Of a stretch of 64,000 nt of DNA, positions 15,707 through 24,208 are shown one piece after another. The notes under the pieces are model-generated. The model had not been told where the DNA came from. It ran no database searches and saw only the letters and a list, made by a program, of their open reading frames with translations. Positions within the stretch are counted from its first letter, which is position 1, and the number at the start of each line of letters is the position of its first letter. The DNA comes from Clostridiales bacterium (lineage in GTDB: Bacteria; Bacillota; Clostridia; Oscillospirales; Oscillospiraceae): contig JALERU010000049.1 of NCBI GenBank assembly GCA_022764045.1, positions 1-64,000 of the forward strand, in the 5' to 3' direction. The position numbers and the translations under genes are program-made.

Positions 15707-16081
15707 CTAAACCTCGAAACTCCTCCAGCTCCACCAAGCGCAAAAGAAAGGGTAAGATTCACAGAGCAGCCTGATCGCCTTGGCCGCCCCCGGCGGCTTC
15801 GCCTGGTTCCACCCCGTGTAGAGTTCCCAGTTCCGCCGGTAGCTCGGGTCCCATCTGTCGCTCACATAACGCCCAATGGAACGCAGGATACTCGCCGGCG
15901 CAACGCCATTTTCCTTGGCGACTTTTGCAACCAGGTGGTCATACCTTGGAGTGTCGTACGTCAGTTCCTTTGCAATCGCTTGCTTCAAAATTTGTGTCAT
16001 GTAGCGAATTCCCTTGCTATCGGGCCTGCCGAATCGGCTCACATAAAATTTGATGACAACCTCATCCTTCATGTTGGACAT
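15707..16081 (-). CDS. Orphan Spo0A C-terminal-like protein
   Basis: A 124-residue protein whose residues of about 20-110 resemble the six-helix DNA-binding domain of Spo0A: GIRYMTQILKQAIAKE at the start of the domain, then VAKVAKENGVAPASILRSIG (the recognition region) and a late NQAKPPGAAKAIRLL corresponding to the KP..EFI segment. It has no receiver domain. The ATG at 16081 was chosen because GGAGG lies 7 bases upstream. It may modulate or copy Spo0A targets; this is inference. The end is Trp/Phe rich (FFCAWWSWRSF), which is odd. Confidence 0.6.
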   Translation of the reverse strand: MSNMKDEVVIKFYVSRFGRPDSKGIRYMTQILKQAIAKELTYDTPRYDHLVAKVAKENGVAPASILRSIGRYVSDRWDPSYRRNWELYTGWNQAKPPGAAKAIRLLCESYPFFCAWWSWRSFEV

Positions 16082-16200
16082 AGATATCCTCCATTCACCT
16101 GTCACTTCGTGGTCCTCGGCAGAAAGTCGACCAAGTGCAATACCAGCGGCGGAGATTGTTGTTGAAGGACGGGATTCTTCTATCCACCGATCTTCCGGAT

Positions 16201-16427
16201 CGCCCCCTCATCAGTCAGCTCCGCTGACAGCTATGGTTTAAGGTGCTTCGCATTGGATTGAATCGAACTGTCCCCCGGACAGTTCGACCCCCGAGGGGAA
16301 GCCTACGTGCTATGCTACGTTGGCGTGATTGCTACGGTATTTTTCTACAATAAGCCATACAGGCTTTGCCAATCGCCTTCCCCTGGGGGGGAAGGTGGGC
16401 CGGCGGAACGCCGGGTCGGATGAGGGC
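16201..16427. repeat. MITE-like non-coding element
   Basis: Near-matching terminal inverted repeats CGCCCCCTCATC (16201-16212) and GATGAGGGCG (16418-16427) enclose four hairpins: GTCAGC-TCC-GCTGAC (16214-16228), CGAACTGTCC-CCC-GGACAGTTCG (16264-16286), CCTTCCCC/GGGGAAGG (16376-16395) and CCGGCG-GAA-CGCCGG (16400-16414). No reading frame is seen. Repeats ending GGATGAGGG are frequent in gut clostridia (recollection). No target duplication could be identified. The rest of the gap to 16575 shows nothing recognisable. Confidence 0.6.
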
Positions 16428-16575
16428 GAGCCTGGAGGGTTCCACAGCGTGGGTAATAAGGTGGTAACGGTATCCCACTACCCTCCCCCGCCACTATGAA
16501 ATCGTCCCCCCATCAGGTGTCTCCGGCGCCAGCTCCCCCCACAGATACCGACAACAGGCGGAGGTGGAGGGTTTC

Positions 16576-16902
16576 TTAGGATTCCTCCTTGTTTTCACAA
16601 ACAGAAAGAAACGCCTCGGCGATTTGATTCAAGGCAACACGTTCTCGATGATTGAGAGATGACAACATGTTTGAATTTGAAATCTCCCCGGTCATGAAAT
16701 AAGAAATATCCATATTGAGTGTTTGGCAGATCCGCACAATATTTTCGGGACGAAGTGCTTTCTGCCCTTTTTCTGCAGAAATGATCGTCTTTACGGATAA
16801 TCCCGATAACTCAGCCAATTTCTCTTGGGTTAAACCAATTTTCTGACGCTGGTAGAGCAAACGCTTTCCCATTTCAACAAGGAAGTTGTCTTTTGTTCCC
16901 AT
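16576..16902 (-). CDS. XRE-family transcriptional regulator
   Basis: A 108-residue Cro/CI-type regulator. The helix-turn-helix is at about residues 12-66 (GKRLLYQRQKIGLTQEKLAE, then LSGLSVKTIISAEKGQKALR). The C-terminal 40 residues are a helical tail, probably for dimerisation. AGGAG lies 8 bases before the ATG. It is monocistronic, with an operator-like repeat upstream suggesting autoregulation; no obvious target gene is attached. Confidence 0.88.
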   Translation of the reverse strand: MGTKDNFLVEMGKRLLYQRQKIGLTQEKLAELSGLSVKTIISAEKGQKALRPENIVRICQTLNMDISYFMTGEISNSNMLSSLNHRERVALNQIAEAFLSVCENKEES

Positions 16903-16950
16903 TTTACCACTCCTACGAGGGAATCATATCGCATAATTGGCAAAAAAAGA

Positions 16951-16984
16951 ATCCCCCATGGTGGACAAATGTCCCCCATAATGG
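16951..16984. promoter_or_regulatory. Operator-like repeats upstream of the XRE gene
   Basis: Two direct copies of TCCCCCAT (16952-16959, 16972-16979) are spaced 20 bp centre to centre, two helical turns apart. Between and partly over them lies the inverted repeat GGACA-AA-TGTCC (16963-16974). It sits 50-80 bp upstream of the regulator start, a typical autoregulatory position. Confidence 0.45.
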
Positions 16985-17070
16985 TATAAGCACATATTTT
17001 GAGTAAAGTTTTTGCTATCTATCAGCAGAATACAGTTACAAGGTGGGTAACAGCGCGCATCTCATAACAC

Positions 17071-17106
17071 GAACCCCCCTCGCTCCCAAAGGAACGAGGG
17101 GGGTTC
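17071..17106 (-). terminator. Terminator of purC
   Basis: GAACCCCCCTCG pairs perfectly with CGAGGGGGGTTC across a 12-base loop, 15 bases after the purC stop on the minus strand. Confidence 0.8.
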
Positions 17107-17121
17107 ATTGAACACAAAGGA

Positions 17122-17805
17122 TCAGATTTTTTCCAGGATCAGCTTGGCGCAGTCGATTTGGTTGGGGATGTTCCCTTTCTCGTCGCGGACTCTCCAGATG
17201 TCAGGAGTGATCTCATCCACTACATACATCTTGCCGTCGGCGTCGTAGCCCACCTCGATCTTGAAGTCGATGAGGGTCAGGTTCATGGCGGCCAGTTCCT
17301 TCTTCAGGACCTCGCCCACCTTGACCAGGATGCCCAGGGCCTCGTCATACTGGCCAGGGGCCAGCAGGCCCTTCATGATGCACAGGCGCTCGCTGATCAG
17401 AGGATCGCCCTGGTCGTCGTCCTTCAGGGTGACCTCGGTGTAGGGAGGATCGAAGACGATGCCCTCCTCCAGGCTGAACCGGCGGCACATGGAGCCGGCA
17501 GTGAAGTAACGCAGCACAAACTCCAGCTTGGGCACGGTGAGCTGACGGACCTGCATCAGGTTCTTGTCCACATCAGCGCCCAGGTAGTGGGTGGGGATGC
17601 CGTTCTTCTCCATGATCTCAAAGAAGTGCTTGGAGATCTGCAGGCCGATCTTGCCCTTGCCTTCCACGCTGCCGCCCACGGTGTTATAGCCGGGGTCAAA
17701 CATGCCGTTTTCGCCGGTGGCGGAATCCTTAAAGAACAGATTTACCACGCCGGACTCCTCATCCAGCATGACGGTTTTGGTTTTTCCATCGTACAAGGTT
17801 TTCAT
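17122..17805 (-). CDS. purC: Phosphoribosylaminoimidazole-succinocarboxamide synthase
   Basis: A 227-residue SAICAR synthetase: ATP-dependent joining of aspartate to CAIR, a late step of purine synthesis. The N-terminus LYDGKTKTVM and the signature TLIDFKIEVGYDADGKMYVV with the following DEITPDIWRVRD are intact and the length is normal. It stands alone here with its own promoter and terminator, outside a pur operon. Confidence 0.96.
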   Translation of the reverse strand: MKTLYDGKTKTVMLDEESGVVNLFFKDSATGENGMFDPGYNTVGGSVEGKGKIGLQISKHFFEIMEKNGIPTHYLGADVDKNLMQVRQLTVPKLEFVLRYFTAGSMCRRFSLEEGIVFDPPYTEVTLKDDDQGDPLISERLCIMKGLLAPGQYDEALGILVKVGEVLKKELAAMNLTLIDFKIEVGYDADGKMYVVDEITPDIWRVRDEKGNIPNQIDCAKLILEKI

Positions 17806-17863
17806 ATTGGTCGTCCTCCCTCATAAAAATATCTCGGTGTCACATGACCATTTTAACTTTGTT

Positions 17864-17872
17864 ATTATAGCA
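17864..17872 (-). promoter_or_regulatory. Extended -10 promoter of purC
   Basis: TGCTATAAT on the minus strand is a perfect extended -10 element about 60 bases before the ATG. No convincing -35 is seen, as is common with extended -10 promoters. No purine riboswitch is apparent. Confidence 0.5.
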
Positions 17873-17975
17873 CACTCTGACGAAAACGGAAGATTTGAGC
17901 GAAAATTTTTTCAAAGGATTTGCAGATTTTTTTAGGGGGTTAATGGGCTTCTTCCAATTTCCCACCTTGGCGCCC

Positions 17976-18311
17976 TTACAGCCGGTGGTCGTCTCCCCAC
18001 TGGCACATGGCGTCCAGAATGGGCATGAGAGTCTTTCCCCGTTGGGTCAGGCTATACTCCACCTTTGGGGGGATCTGGGGATACTCCCGGCGGTGGATGA
18101 GCTGGTCGGCCTCCAGCTCTTTCAGGGTGGCGCTGAGGGTTTTGTAAGAGATGCTGCCGATGTAACGTTTCATCTCATTGAAGCGAACCACCCCAAACTC
18201 CATCAGGGTATATAGAATGGTCATCTTGTATTTTCCGTTGATGAGGGACAGGGTGTAGCTAAAGCCTGTGGTTCCCAGGGATTCTTGGGTGATGCAGCGG
18301 TTTTCCATCAT
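17976..18311 (-). CDS. HxlR-family transcriptional regulator
   Basis: A 111-residue winged-helix protein of the HxlR type: CITQESLGTTGFSYTLSLIN, then KMTILYTLMEFGVVRFNEMK, the recognition helix region SYKTLSATLKELEADQLIHR and the wing PPKVEYSLTQRG. Family members often sense redox or electrophile stress through an N-terminal Cys; Cys6 is in that position. It is divergent from a flavin reductase gene with an operator-like repeat between, the usual arrangement for a local regulator. Confidence 0.9.
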   Translation of the reverse strand: MMENRCITQESLGTTGFSYTLSLINGKYKMTILYTLMEFGVVRFNEMKRYIGSISYKTLSATLKELEADQLIHRREYPQIPPKVEYSLTQRGKTLMPILDAMCQWGDDHRL

Positions 18312-18329
18312 ACACTTTCCTTTTGGTTA

Positions 18330-18381
18330 GTATCGCACTCAAAGGTGCGTACTTGCTTTTTCTTCCATAATTGCTTACAGT
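18330..18381 (+). promoter_or_regulatory. Divergent operator/promoter of the reductase
   Basis: An imperfect inverted repeat GTATCGCAC..GGTGCGTAC (18330-18352) abuts the -35 TTGCTT (18353-18358), with TACAGT (18376-18381) 17 bases later. HxlR binding here would block the promoter. The operator assignment is inference. Confidence 0.45.
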
Positions 18382-18434
18382 ATAGCTCAGGAAAGCGATT
18401 TCGTCAATCGCTGAAAGCGCAAGGAGGCACAAGT

Positions 18435-18983
18435 ATGTCCAAAAATATCATCATTCTCAACGGAAGTCCCCGCAAGAAAGGAAACACCGCCGCCCTGATT
18501 CAGGCCTTTACCCAGGGGGCGGAGCACGCGGGCCATCGGGTGACCATGTTCCCCCTGGACGCCATGGAGATCCACGGCTGTAAAGGCTGCTTTGGGGGCG
18601 GAAAGGACCCGGCGCACCCCTGCGTGCAGCGGGACGACATGGAGAAAATCTACCCGGCCTACCGGGACGCCGACCTGGTTGTCCTGGCCTCTCCCCTGTA
18701 TTACTGGAACTTCAGCGGCCAGCTCCGCACCGCCTTTGACCGGCTCTTCGCCGTAGCCGAATGTGAGCCGGGCTATGTCAACCCCAAAAAAGAGGCCGTT
18801 CTGCTAATGGCCGCCGAGGGCTATGACTTCGGCGACTGTCTGCGCTATTATGACCACCTGCTCCAGCACCTGGGCTGGACCGACCGGGGAAAGATTCTGG
18901 CCGGAGGAAACATGGAAGTGGGCGACATCGACGGCAAGGCCGAGCTGGAGCAGGCCTGGCGGTTGGGGGCCAGCCTGGTCTGA
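18435..18983 (+). CDS. NADPH-dependent FMN reductase / flavodoxin-fold protein
   Basis: A 182-residue flavoprotein. The FMN phosphate loop is LNGSPRKKGNTAAL, the middle contains HGCKGCFGGGKDPAHPC (a Cys-rich segment seen in iron-sulfur flavoprotein relatives) and LASPLYYWNFSGQLRTAFDR closes the isoalloxazine site. The ATG at 18435 follows AAGGAGG. It probably reduces quinones, nitro- or azo-compounds or disulfides under control of the divergent HxlR regulator; the substrate is unknown. Confidence 0.87.
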   Translation: MSKNIIILNGSPRKKGNTAALIQAFTQGAEHAGHRVTMFPLDAMEIHGCKGCFGGGKDPAHPCVQRDDMEKIYPAYRDADLVVLASPLYYWNFSGQLRTAFDRLFAVAECEPGYVNPKKEAVLLMAAEGYDFGDCLRYYDHLLQHLGWTDRGKILAGGNMEVGDIDGKAELEQAWRLGASLV

Positions 18984-19025
18984 GTCCCTGTCCCCCGTTT
19001 CCCCCTGGGTTTGTCCCCTCCCCTC

Positions 19026-19053
19026 TTGTTTTTCCGTGGATTTCGGCTATAAT
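19026..19053 (+). promoter_or_regulatory. Promoter of rarA
   Basis: TTGTTT (19026-19031), a 16-base spacer and TATAAT (19048-19053), about 38 bases before the ATG. Confidence 0.6.
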
Positions 19054-19090
19054 CATAGGTACCGTATTTTGACGAAACCAGGAGGCGGCT

Positions 19091-20425
19091 ATGGAACAGC
19101 GGACATTATTTGAGCGGGAAGACACCCAGCCCCTGGCCGCCCGGCTGCGGCCGCAAACTTTGGAGGAATATGTGGGCCAGACCCATCTGCTGGGGGAAGG
19201 CAAGGTCCTGCGGCGGCTGATCGAGAGCGACCGGATCTCCTCCATGATCTTCTGGGGCCCCCCGGGGGTGGGAAAAACCACCCTGGCCCGGATCATCGCC
19301 AACTCCACCAAGTCGGAATTTATCGACTTTTCCGCCGTGACCAGCGGCATCAAAGAGATCCGGGCCGTGATGCAGCAGGCCGAGAGCAACCGGCGGTTTG
19401 GGGAACGGACCATCGTCTTTGTGGACGAGATTCACCGGTTCAACAAAGCCCAGCAGGACGCCTTCCTTCCCTTTGTGGAGAAGGGCAGCATCATCCTCAT
19501 CGGGGCCACCACGGAGAACCCCTCCTTTGAGGTCAACGGGGCCCTGCTGTCCCGGTGCAAGGTTTTTGTGCTCCAGGGGCTGCAAACAGAGGACTTGGTC
19601 CAGCTCCTTCGGCGGGCCCTCACCGATCCCCGGGGCTTTGGAGAGCAGCAGGTGGTCATCCAGCCGGAGATGCTGGAGGCCATCGCCCGCTTTGCCAACG
19701 GAGACGCCCGGTCCGCCCTCTCCACCCTGGAGATGGTGGTCCTCAACGGAGAGGTCTCCGGCCAGACCACCACCGTGACCCAGGAGACCTTGGAGCAGTG
19801 CACAGCAAAAAAATCTCTGCTCTATGACAAAAAGGGGGAGGAACACTATAACCTCATCTCCGCCCTGCACAAATCCATGCGGAACTCCGACCCCGACGCC
19901 GCCGTCTACTGGCTGGCCCGGATGCTGGAGGCCGGAGAGGACCCCCTCTACATCGCCCGCCGGGTGACCCGGTTCGCCAGCGAGGACGTTGGACTGGCCG
20001 ATCCCCGGGCGCTGGAAATCGCCGTGGCAGCCTATCAGGCCTGCCATTTCATTGGCATGCCGGAGTGCTCCGTCCATTTGACCCAGGCAGTGGTTTACCT
20101 CTCCCTGGTCCCCAAATCCAACGCCCTTTACAAAGCCTATGAGGGGGCGAAAAGGGACGCCTTGACCCAGCTCTCCGAGCCGGTCCCCCTGGTGATCCGC
20201 AACGGCGTCACCAAGCTCATGAAGGAGCTGGACTATGGCAAGGGCTATCAATACGCCCACGACGCCAAGGACAAGCTCACCGACATGCAGTGCCTGCCCG
20301 ACAGCCTGCTGGGCCGGGAATACTACCGCCCCACGGACCAGGGCCAGGAGGGAAAATTCAAGACCCGCCTGGAGCAGATCAAAGCCTGGAAGGCCCGGCA
20401 GGAAGCCCACAAGCCGGAGGAGTGA
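19091..20425 (+). CDS. rarA: Replication-associated recombination protein A (AAA+ ATPase)
   Basis: A 444-residue RarA/MgsA ATPase acting at stalled replication forks. Walker A is GPPGVGKT (56-63) and Walker B is VFVDEIHRFNKAQQDAFLP. The sensor region is GATTENPSFEVNGALLSRC and the C-terminal tetramerisation domain contains ALYWLARMLEAGEDPLYIAR-like sequence (here AVYWLARMLEAGEDP). It lies 61 bases before the TauE-type gene; co-transcription is possible. Confidence 0.94.
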   Translation: MEQRTLFEREDTQPLAARLRPQTLEEYVGQTHLLGEGKVLRRLIESDRISSMIFWGPPGVGKTTLARIIANSTKSEFIDFSAVTSGIKEIRAVMQQAESNRRFGERTIVFVDEIHRFNKAQQDAFLPFVEKGSIILIGATTENPSFEVNGALLSRCKVFVLQGLQTEDLVQLLRRALTDPRGFGEQQVVIQPEMLEAIARFANGDARSALSTLEMVVLNGEVSGQTTTVTQETLEQCTAKKSLLYDKKGEEHYNLISALHKSMRNSDPDAAVYWLARMLEAGEDPLYIARRVTRFASEDVGLADPRALEIAVAAYQACHFIGMPECSVHLTQAVVYLSLVPKSNALYKAYEGAKRDALTQLSEPVPLVIRNGVTKLMKELDYGKGYQYAHDAKDKLTDMQCLPDSLLGREYYRPTDQGQEGKFKTRLEQIKAWKARQEAHKPEE

Positions 20426-20486
20426 CAGGCACAACATTGAGGTCTGGGGGAAATATCCCTCATTTTGATACACGGAGCGATCCCTT

Positions 20487-21245
20487 ATGGAACTGACCAT
20501 TGTACCCTTTCTCATCGTCTGCCCCCTGGTTTTTCTGGCTGGCTTAGTGGACGCCATGGTAGGGGGCGGGGGGCTGATTTCCCTGCCGGCTTATCTCATT
20601 GCGGGCCTGCCCGTCCACTTTGCCATTGGCACCAATAAGCTCAGCTCGGGTATGGGGACCACCCTGGCCACCATCCGGTTTGCCCGCAGCGGGTATATCA
20701 ACTGGAAACTGGGGGCCTTTTGCGCGGTGTGCGCCTTGGTGGGCTCCACCGCCGGCGCCAAGCTGGCCCTGCTCATTGCCGACGAAGTGTTTAAGATCAT
20801 CATGCTGGTGATTCTTCCCTTGACGGCCCTGTACATCCTCCGGGGGCGGGCCCTGGACACAGACCGGCCCCCCTATGGCCCATGGAAAACCACCGCCATC
20901 GCCATGGCCACTGCCCTGGTGATCGGGCTCTACGATGGGTTTTACGGCCCGGGCACCGGTACCTTTCTCATCCTGCTGCTGACGGGACTGGCCCATCTGG
21001 AGCTCCACGCGGCCAACGGCATCGCCAAGGTCATCAACCTGACCACCAACCTCTCCGCTCTGGTTGTTTTCCTCTGGAACGGAAAGGTCCTTCTCCCCCT
21101 GGGCCTGGCCGCCGGGTGCTTCAGCCTTTTGGGCAATTACCTGGGCACCCGCTTCTTCGACAAGAGCGGCGCCAAGGCCGTGAAGCCTTTGATGATTCTG
21201 GTGCTGGCAATCTTCTTTGTAAAAATTCTCTCAGAACTGCTATAA
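20487..21245 (+). CDS. TauE/SafE (TSUP) family permease
   Basis: A 252-residue membrane protein with about eight hydrophobic helices and two family repeats: DAMVGGGGLISLPAYLIAGL, then GTNKLSSGMGTTLATIRF, and in the second half YDGFYGPGTGTFLILLLTG and NGIAKVINLTTNLSALVVFL. The family exports or imports sulfite, sulfoacetate or related anions; the substrate is not determined here. It ends directly before a strong bidirectional terminator. Confidence 0.9.
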   Translation: MELTIVPFLIVCPLVFLAGLVDAMVGGGGLISLPAYLIAGLPVHFAIGTNKLSSGMGTTLATIRFARSGYINWKLGAFCAVCALVGSTAGAKLALLIADEVFKIIMLVILPLTALYILRGRALDTDRPPYGPWKTTAIAMATALVIGLYDGFYGPGTGTFLILLLTGLAHLELHAANGIAKVINLTTNLSALVVFLWNGKVLLPLGLAAGCFSLLGNYLGTRFFDKSGAKAVKPLMILVLAIFFVKILSELL

Positions 21246-21294
21246 AATCGTTGGCCCCGTAGCAGCTTTCCGCCACGGGGCCAACGATTGTTTT
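21246..21294. terminator. Bidirectional terminator
   Basis: AATCGTTGGCCCCGT pairs perfectly over 15 bp with ACGGGGCCAACGATT. It separates the convergent TauE-type permease and DUF4363 genes. Confidence 0.88.
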
Positions 21295-21297
21295 CAC

Positions 21298-21678
21298 TTA
21301 AAACAGATTTCCCGGTGAGATCTCTTCCAGATCCCGGATAACCTCCAGCTTGCCGATGATCCGCACGCTGGTGGCGGTGTACTCCCCCACATCATGGTCG
21401 GTGAGAAAGCCCGCCACCTCCCGCAGGAGCACGGTGATTTCGTCAATGTCCTCGTGGGTCTGGACGTAGCGAAGGTAGTTCACGTCTTTCTGCCACCGGT
21501 CCTGGACCCCTTTGGTCAGTTCTGTGGCTCGGTCCCAATCCTCATCCTGGGCCGCTTCAGCAGCTTGGGAGAGGTCCTCGATCATGGTTTCCGTGACCTG
21601 GCGCACGTGAGAGGTGTTCCAGGCCAGCAGAAGCACCATGGCGGCAAGGATGGTCACGGCAATCCAGAGCTGCCTCAT
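21298..21678 (-). CDS. DUF4363 family protein
   Basis: A 126-residue protein with one N-terminal membrane helix (LWIAVTILAAMVLLLAW) and a helical extracytoplasmic domain rich in acidic residues. This matches the DUF4363 family, which commonly follows a DUF421 gene, as here (ATGA overlap at 21675-21678). Function unknown. Confidence 0.8.
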   Translation of the reverse strand: MRQLWIAVTILAAMVLLLAWNTSHVRQVTETMIEDLSQAAEAAQDEDWDRATELTKGVQDRWQKDVNYLRYVQTHEDIDEITVLLREVAGFLTDHDVGEYTATSVRIIGKLEVIRDLEEISPGNLF

Positions 21679-22355
21679 GTCCCCTCCCCCTTTTTCACGA
21701 AATAGACGTTCTCCGCCTCATCCACCGTCATGAGAAAAACCTCACTCAGGTCTTGGATGTTCCGGATGGAAAGCTGCTCTTTCAGCCATTCTTGAGAAAG
21801 CCGTCTGGCCTTCAGGTTGTGGGCCAGCAGCCGTCCGTCGCTGACCACGATGATCGGCAAACCGCTCTCTTTCAGCTTCAGGCCCATGTCTCTGGCGGTG
21901 ACCGGCTGGTCTTCTGCATAGGGCAGCACAGAGATCCGCCCGTTGGTCTCCAGCACTGCGTATTTTACCTTAGACAGATCGGTGATCCCCGCCATGCGCA
22001 GCTCCTCCATGAGCTCATCCACGGTAAAACGGTTCTTCTCCATCTCTTTAGAGAGAACCTTGCCGTTCTGGATCACCACGCTGGGGCGGCTGCACAAAAG
22101 AGCGCGAAAGCGAATGCTCTTCACCGTCAACACGGAGAGAATGGCCGACAGACACAGCAGGGTCAGAATAGGAATCACACCCATAATCAAGGGGATTCTA
22201 AAATCCTGCATGGGCACCGCGGCCAGGTCCGCGATGATCAGGGAGAGCACCAGCTCCGAGGGCTCCAGTTCCCCAATTTGCCGCTTTCCCATGAGGCGGA
22301 TGCCGATGATGATGAGCAGATACAGAATGATGGTTCGGATGACAGCGATGATCAT
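21675..22355 (-). CDS. DUF421 membrane protein (YetF-like)
   Basis: A 226-residue protein with three N-terminal membrane helices and the family signature RLMGKRQIGELEPSELVLSL, followed by a cytoplasmic alpha/beta domain starting SRPSVVIQNGKV. YetF/DUF421 proteins are linked to Bacillus spore and envelope physiology, but no reaction is known. It is coupled to the DUF4363 gene, suggesting a membrane complex of the two. Confidence 0.88.
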   Translation of the reverse strand: MIIAVIRTIILYLLIIIGIRLMGKRQIGELEPSELVLSLIIADLAAVPMQDFRIPLIMGVIPILTLLCLSAILSVLTVKSIRFRALLCSRPSVVIQNGKVLSKEMEKNRFTVDELMEELRMAGITDLSKVKYAVLETNGRISVLPYAEDQPVTARDMGLKLKESGLPIIVVSDGRLLAHNLKARRLSQEWLKEQLSIRNIQDLSEVFLMTVDEAENVYFVKKGEGT

Positions 22356-22462
22356 AGCCTCACCCCTCCCTTTGGCAAATGCTTGGACATAGCATCTCCC
22401 TGGAAGGGCAAATTATGTGTGTTCATTTTTCAAAAAAGAGTAAAAAGTGGCGTGAAGAGGGC

Positions 22463-22491
22463 TTGTAATTCCTACCTGCGCGCAGTAAAAT
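22463..22491 (+). promoter_or_regulatory. Promoter of guaA
   Basis: TTGTAA (22463-22468), a 17-base spacer and TAAAAT (22486-22491), with about 34 bases of leader. The leader is too short for a guanine riboswitch. Confidence 0.6.
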
Positions 22492-22531
22492 AAAACATCA
22501 TATTTTTGTAACAGAGAAAGGGTGGTCTCCC

Positions 22532-24073
22532 GTGAACCATGAATTTGTGCTTGTCCTGGATTTTGGCGGACAATATAATCAGCTCATTGCCCGCCGGGTT
22601 CGGGAGTGCGGCGTTTACTGCGAGGTGAAGCCATATTCCACGCCCCTGCCAGAGCTGAAAGCCATGAACCCCATCGGCATCATCTTTACCGGTGGCCCAA
22701 ACAGTGTCTACCTGGAGACCTCGCCCCACGTAGATCCTGAGATCTTTACCTGGGGGGTTCCCATTCTGGGGATTTGCTACGGCTGCCAGCTCATGGCCCA
22801 CAGCCTGGGTGGCCTGGTCTCCCCCGCCCAGGAGGACACCGCCCGGGAATACGGCAAGACCGCCACCCACTATGATACCTCCTGCCGTCTTTTCCGGGGA
22901 CTGCCGGAAGAGGGCATCTCCTGGATGAGCCATGGAGACTACATGGCAAAGGTCCCCGAGGGCTTTTCCCTAGTGGGCCACACGGAGATGTGCCCCAACG
23001 CCGCTATCGCCGACGAGGCCCGGGGCTTCTACGGCGTTCAGTATCACCCCGAGGTCAACCACACCGAAAACGGCGTGAAGATGATCCGCAACTTCCTTTA
23101 CGAGGTCTGCCATGCCAAGGGAGACTGGACCATGGAGGATTACTGCCGCACCGCCATTGCTTCCATCCGGGAAAAGGTGGGAGACGGCAAGGTGCTGCTG
23201 GCCCTGTCCGGCGGCGTGGACTCCTCTGTGGCCGCCGCCCTGCTGGCGGAGGCCGTGGGGAGTCAGCTCACCTGCGTCTTTGTGGACCACGGCCTCATGC
23301 GGCTGAACGAGGGTGACGAGGTGGACGCCGCCTTTTCCAAGTGGGATATTCAGTTCATCCGGGTGGATGCCGAGACCCGCTTCCTGGTGAAGCTGGCCGG
23401 GGTGGACGAGCCCGAGCGCAAACGGAAAATCATCGGTGAGGAGTTCATCCGGGTGTTTGAGGAGGAATCCCAAAAGATCGGCACCGTGGATTTCCTGGCC
23501 CAGGGCACCATCTATCCTGACGTCATTGAGTCCGGCTCCAGCGAGGCCGCCGTCATCAAGAGCCACCACAACGTGGGCGGCCTGCCCGATTTTGTGGATT
23601 TCAAAGAGATCATCGAGCCCCTGCGGATGCTCTTTAAGGACGAGGTCCGCCAGTTGGGCCGCCAGCTGGGTCTTCCGGAGTACCTGGTCAGCCGCCAGCC
23701 CTTCCCCGGCCCGGGTCTGGCCATCCGCATCATCGGCGACATCACCAAGGAGAAGGCCGACACCCTGCGCCAGGCGGATTTCATCTTCCGGGACGAGATC
23801 GCCAAGGCCGGTGAGGACAAAAAACTGAACCAATACTTCGCCGTCCTCACCAACACCCGCTCCGTGGGCGTCATGGGGGACGACCGCACCTATGACTACA
23901 CCCTGGCCCTCCGCGCCGTCACTACCGCCGACTTTATGACCGCCGACTGGGCCCGCATCCCCTATGATGTGCTGGACCGGATCAGCGTCCGCATCGTCAA
24001 TGAGGTGCCGGGGATCAACCGGATCGTGTATGACATCACGAGTAAGCCCCCTGCCACGATTGAGTGGGAGTGA
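22532..24073 (+). CDS. guaA: GMP synthase (glutamine-hydrolysing)
   Basis: A 513-residue enzyme converting XMP to GMP with ammonia from glutamine. The amidotransferase has the nucleophile in [13 protein letters not shown] and the His/Glu in [10 protein letters not shown]. The ATP pyrophosphatase has the P-loop [14 protein letters not shown], and the C-terminus is the dimerisation domain ending in EWE. A GTG at 22532 starts the family N-terminus [12 protein letters not shown]. The 3' end serves as an attachment site for a small island; the encoded C-terminus is kept. Confidence 0.97.
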   Translation: MNHEFVLVLDFGGQYNQLIARRVRECGVYCEVKPYSTPLPELKAMNPIGIIFTGGPNSVYLETSPHVDPEIFTWGVPILGICYGCQLMAHSLGGLVSPAQEDTAREYGKTATHYDTSCRLFRGLPEEGISWMSHGDYMAKVPEGFSLVGHTEMCPNAAIADEARGFYGVQYHPEVNHTENGVKMIRNFLYEVCHAKGDWTMEDYCRTAIASIREKVGDGKVLLALSGGVDSSVAAALLAEAVGSQLTCVFVDHGLMRLNEGDEVDAAFSKWDIQFIRVDAETRFLVKLAGVDEPERKRKIIGEEFIRVFEEESQKIGTVDFLAQGTIYPDVIESGSSEAAVIKSHHNVGGLPDFVDFKEIIEPLRMLFKDEVRQLGRQLGLPEYLVSRQPFPGPGLAIRIIGDITKEKADTLRQADFIFRDEIAKAGEDKKLNQYFAVLTNTRSVGVMGDDRTYDYTLALRAVTTADFMTADWARIPYDVLDRISVRIVNEVPGINRIVYDITSKPPATIEWE

Positions 24074-24078
24074 GATTA

Positions 24079-24117
24079 CCCCCCAGGTGCTTGAAACAAG
24101 CACCTGGGGGGATTTTT
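24079..24117 (+). terminator. Terminator after guaA (inside the island)
   Basis: CCCCCCAGGTGCTT pairs perfectly with AAGCACCTGGGGGG across GAAAC and is followed by ATTTTT. It lies within the inserted segment, so the island supplies guaA with a new terminator. Confidence 0.9.
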
Positions 24118-24208
24118 CAAAGAGCGCCCTCCTGACGTATGTCTGTCAGCAGGTGGTTTTGCCGTTATCATGAAAGCGACAAATTCAAAGTTATATAGGA
24201 GGTCTAAT

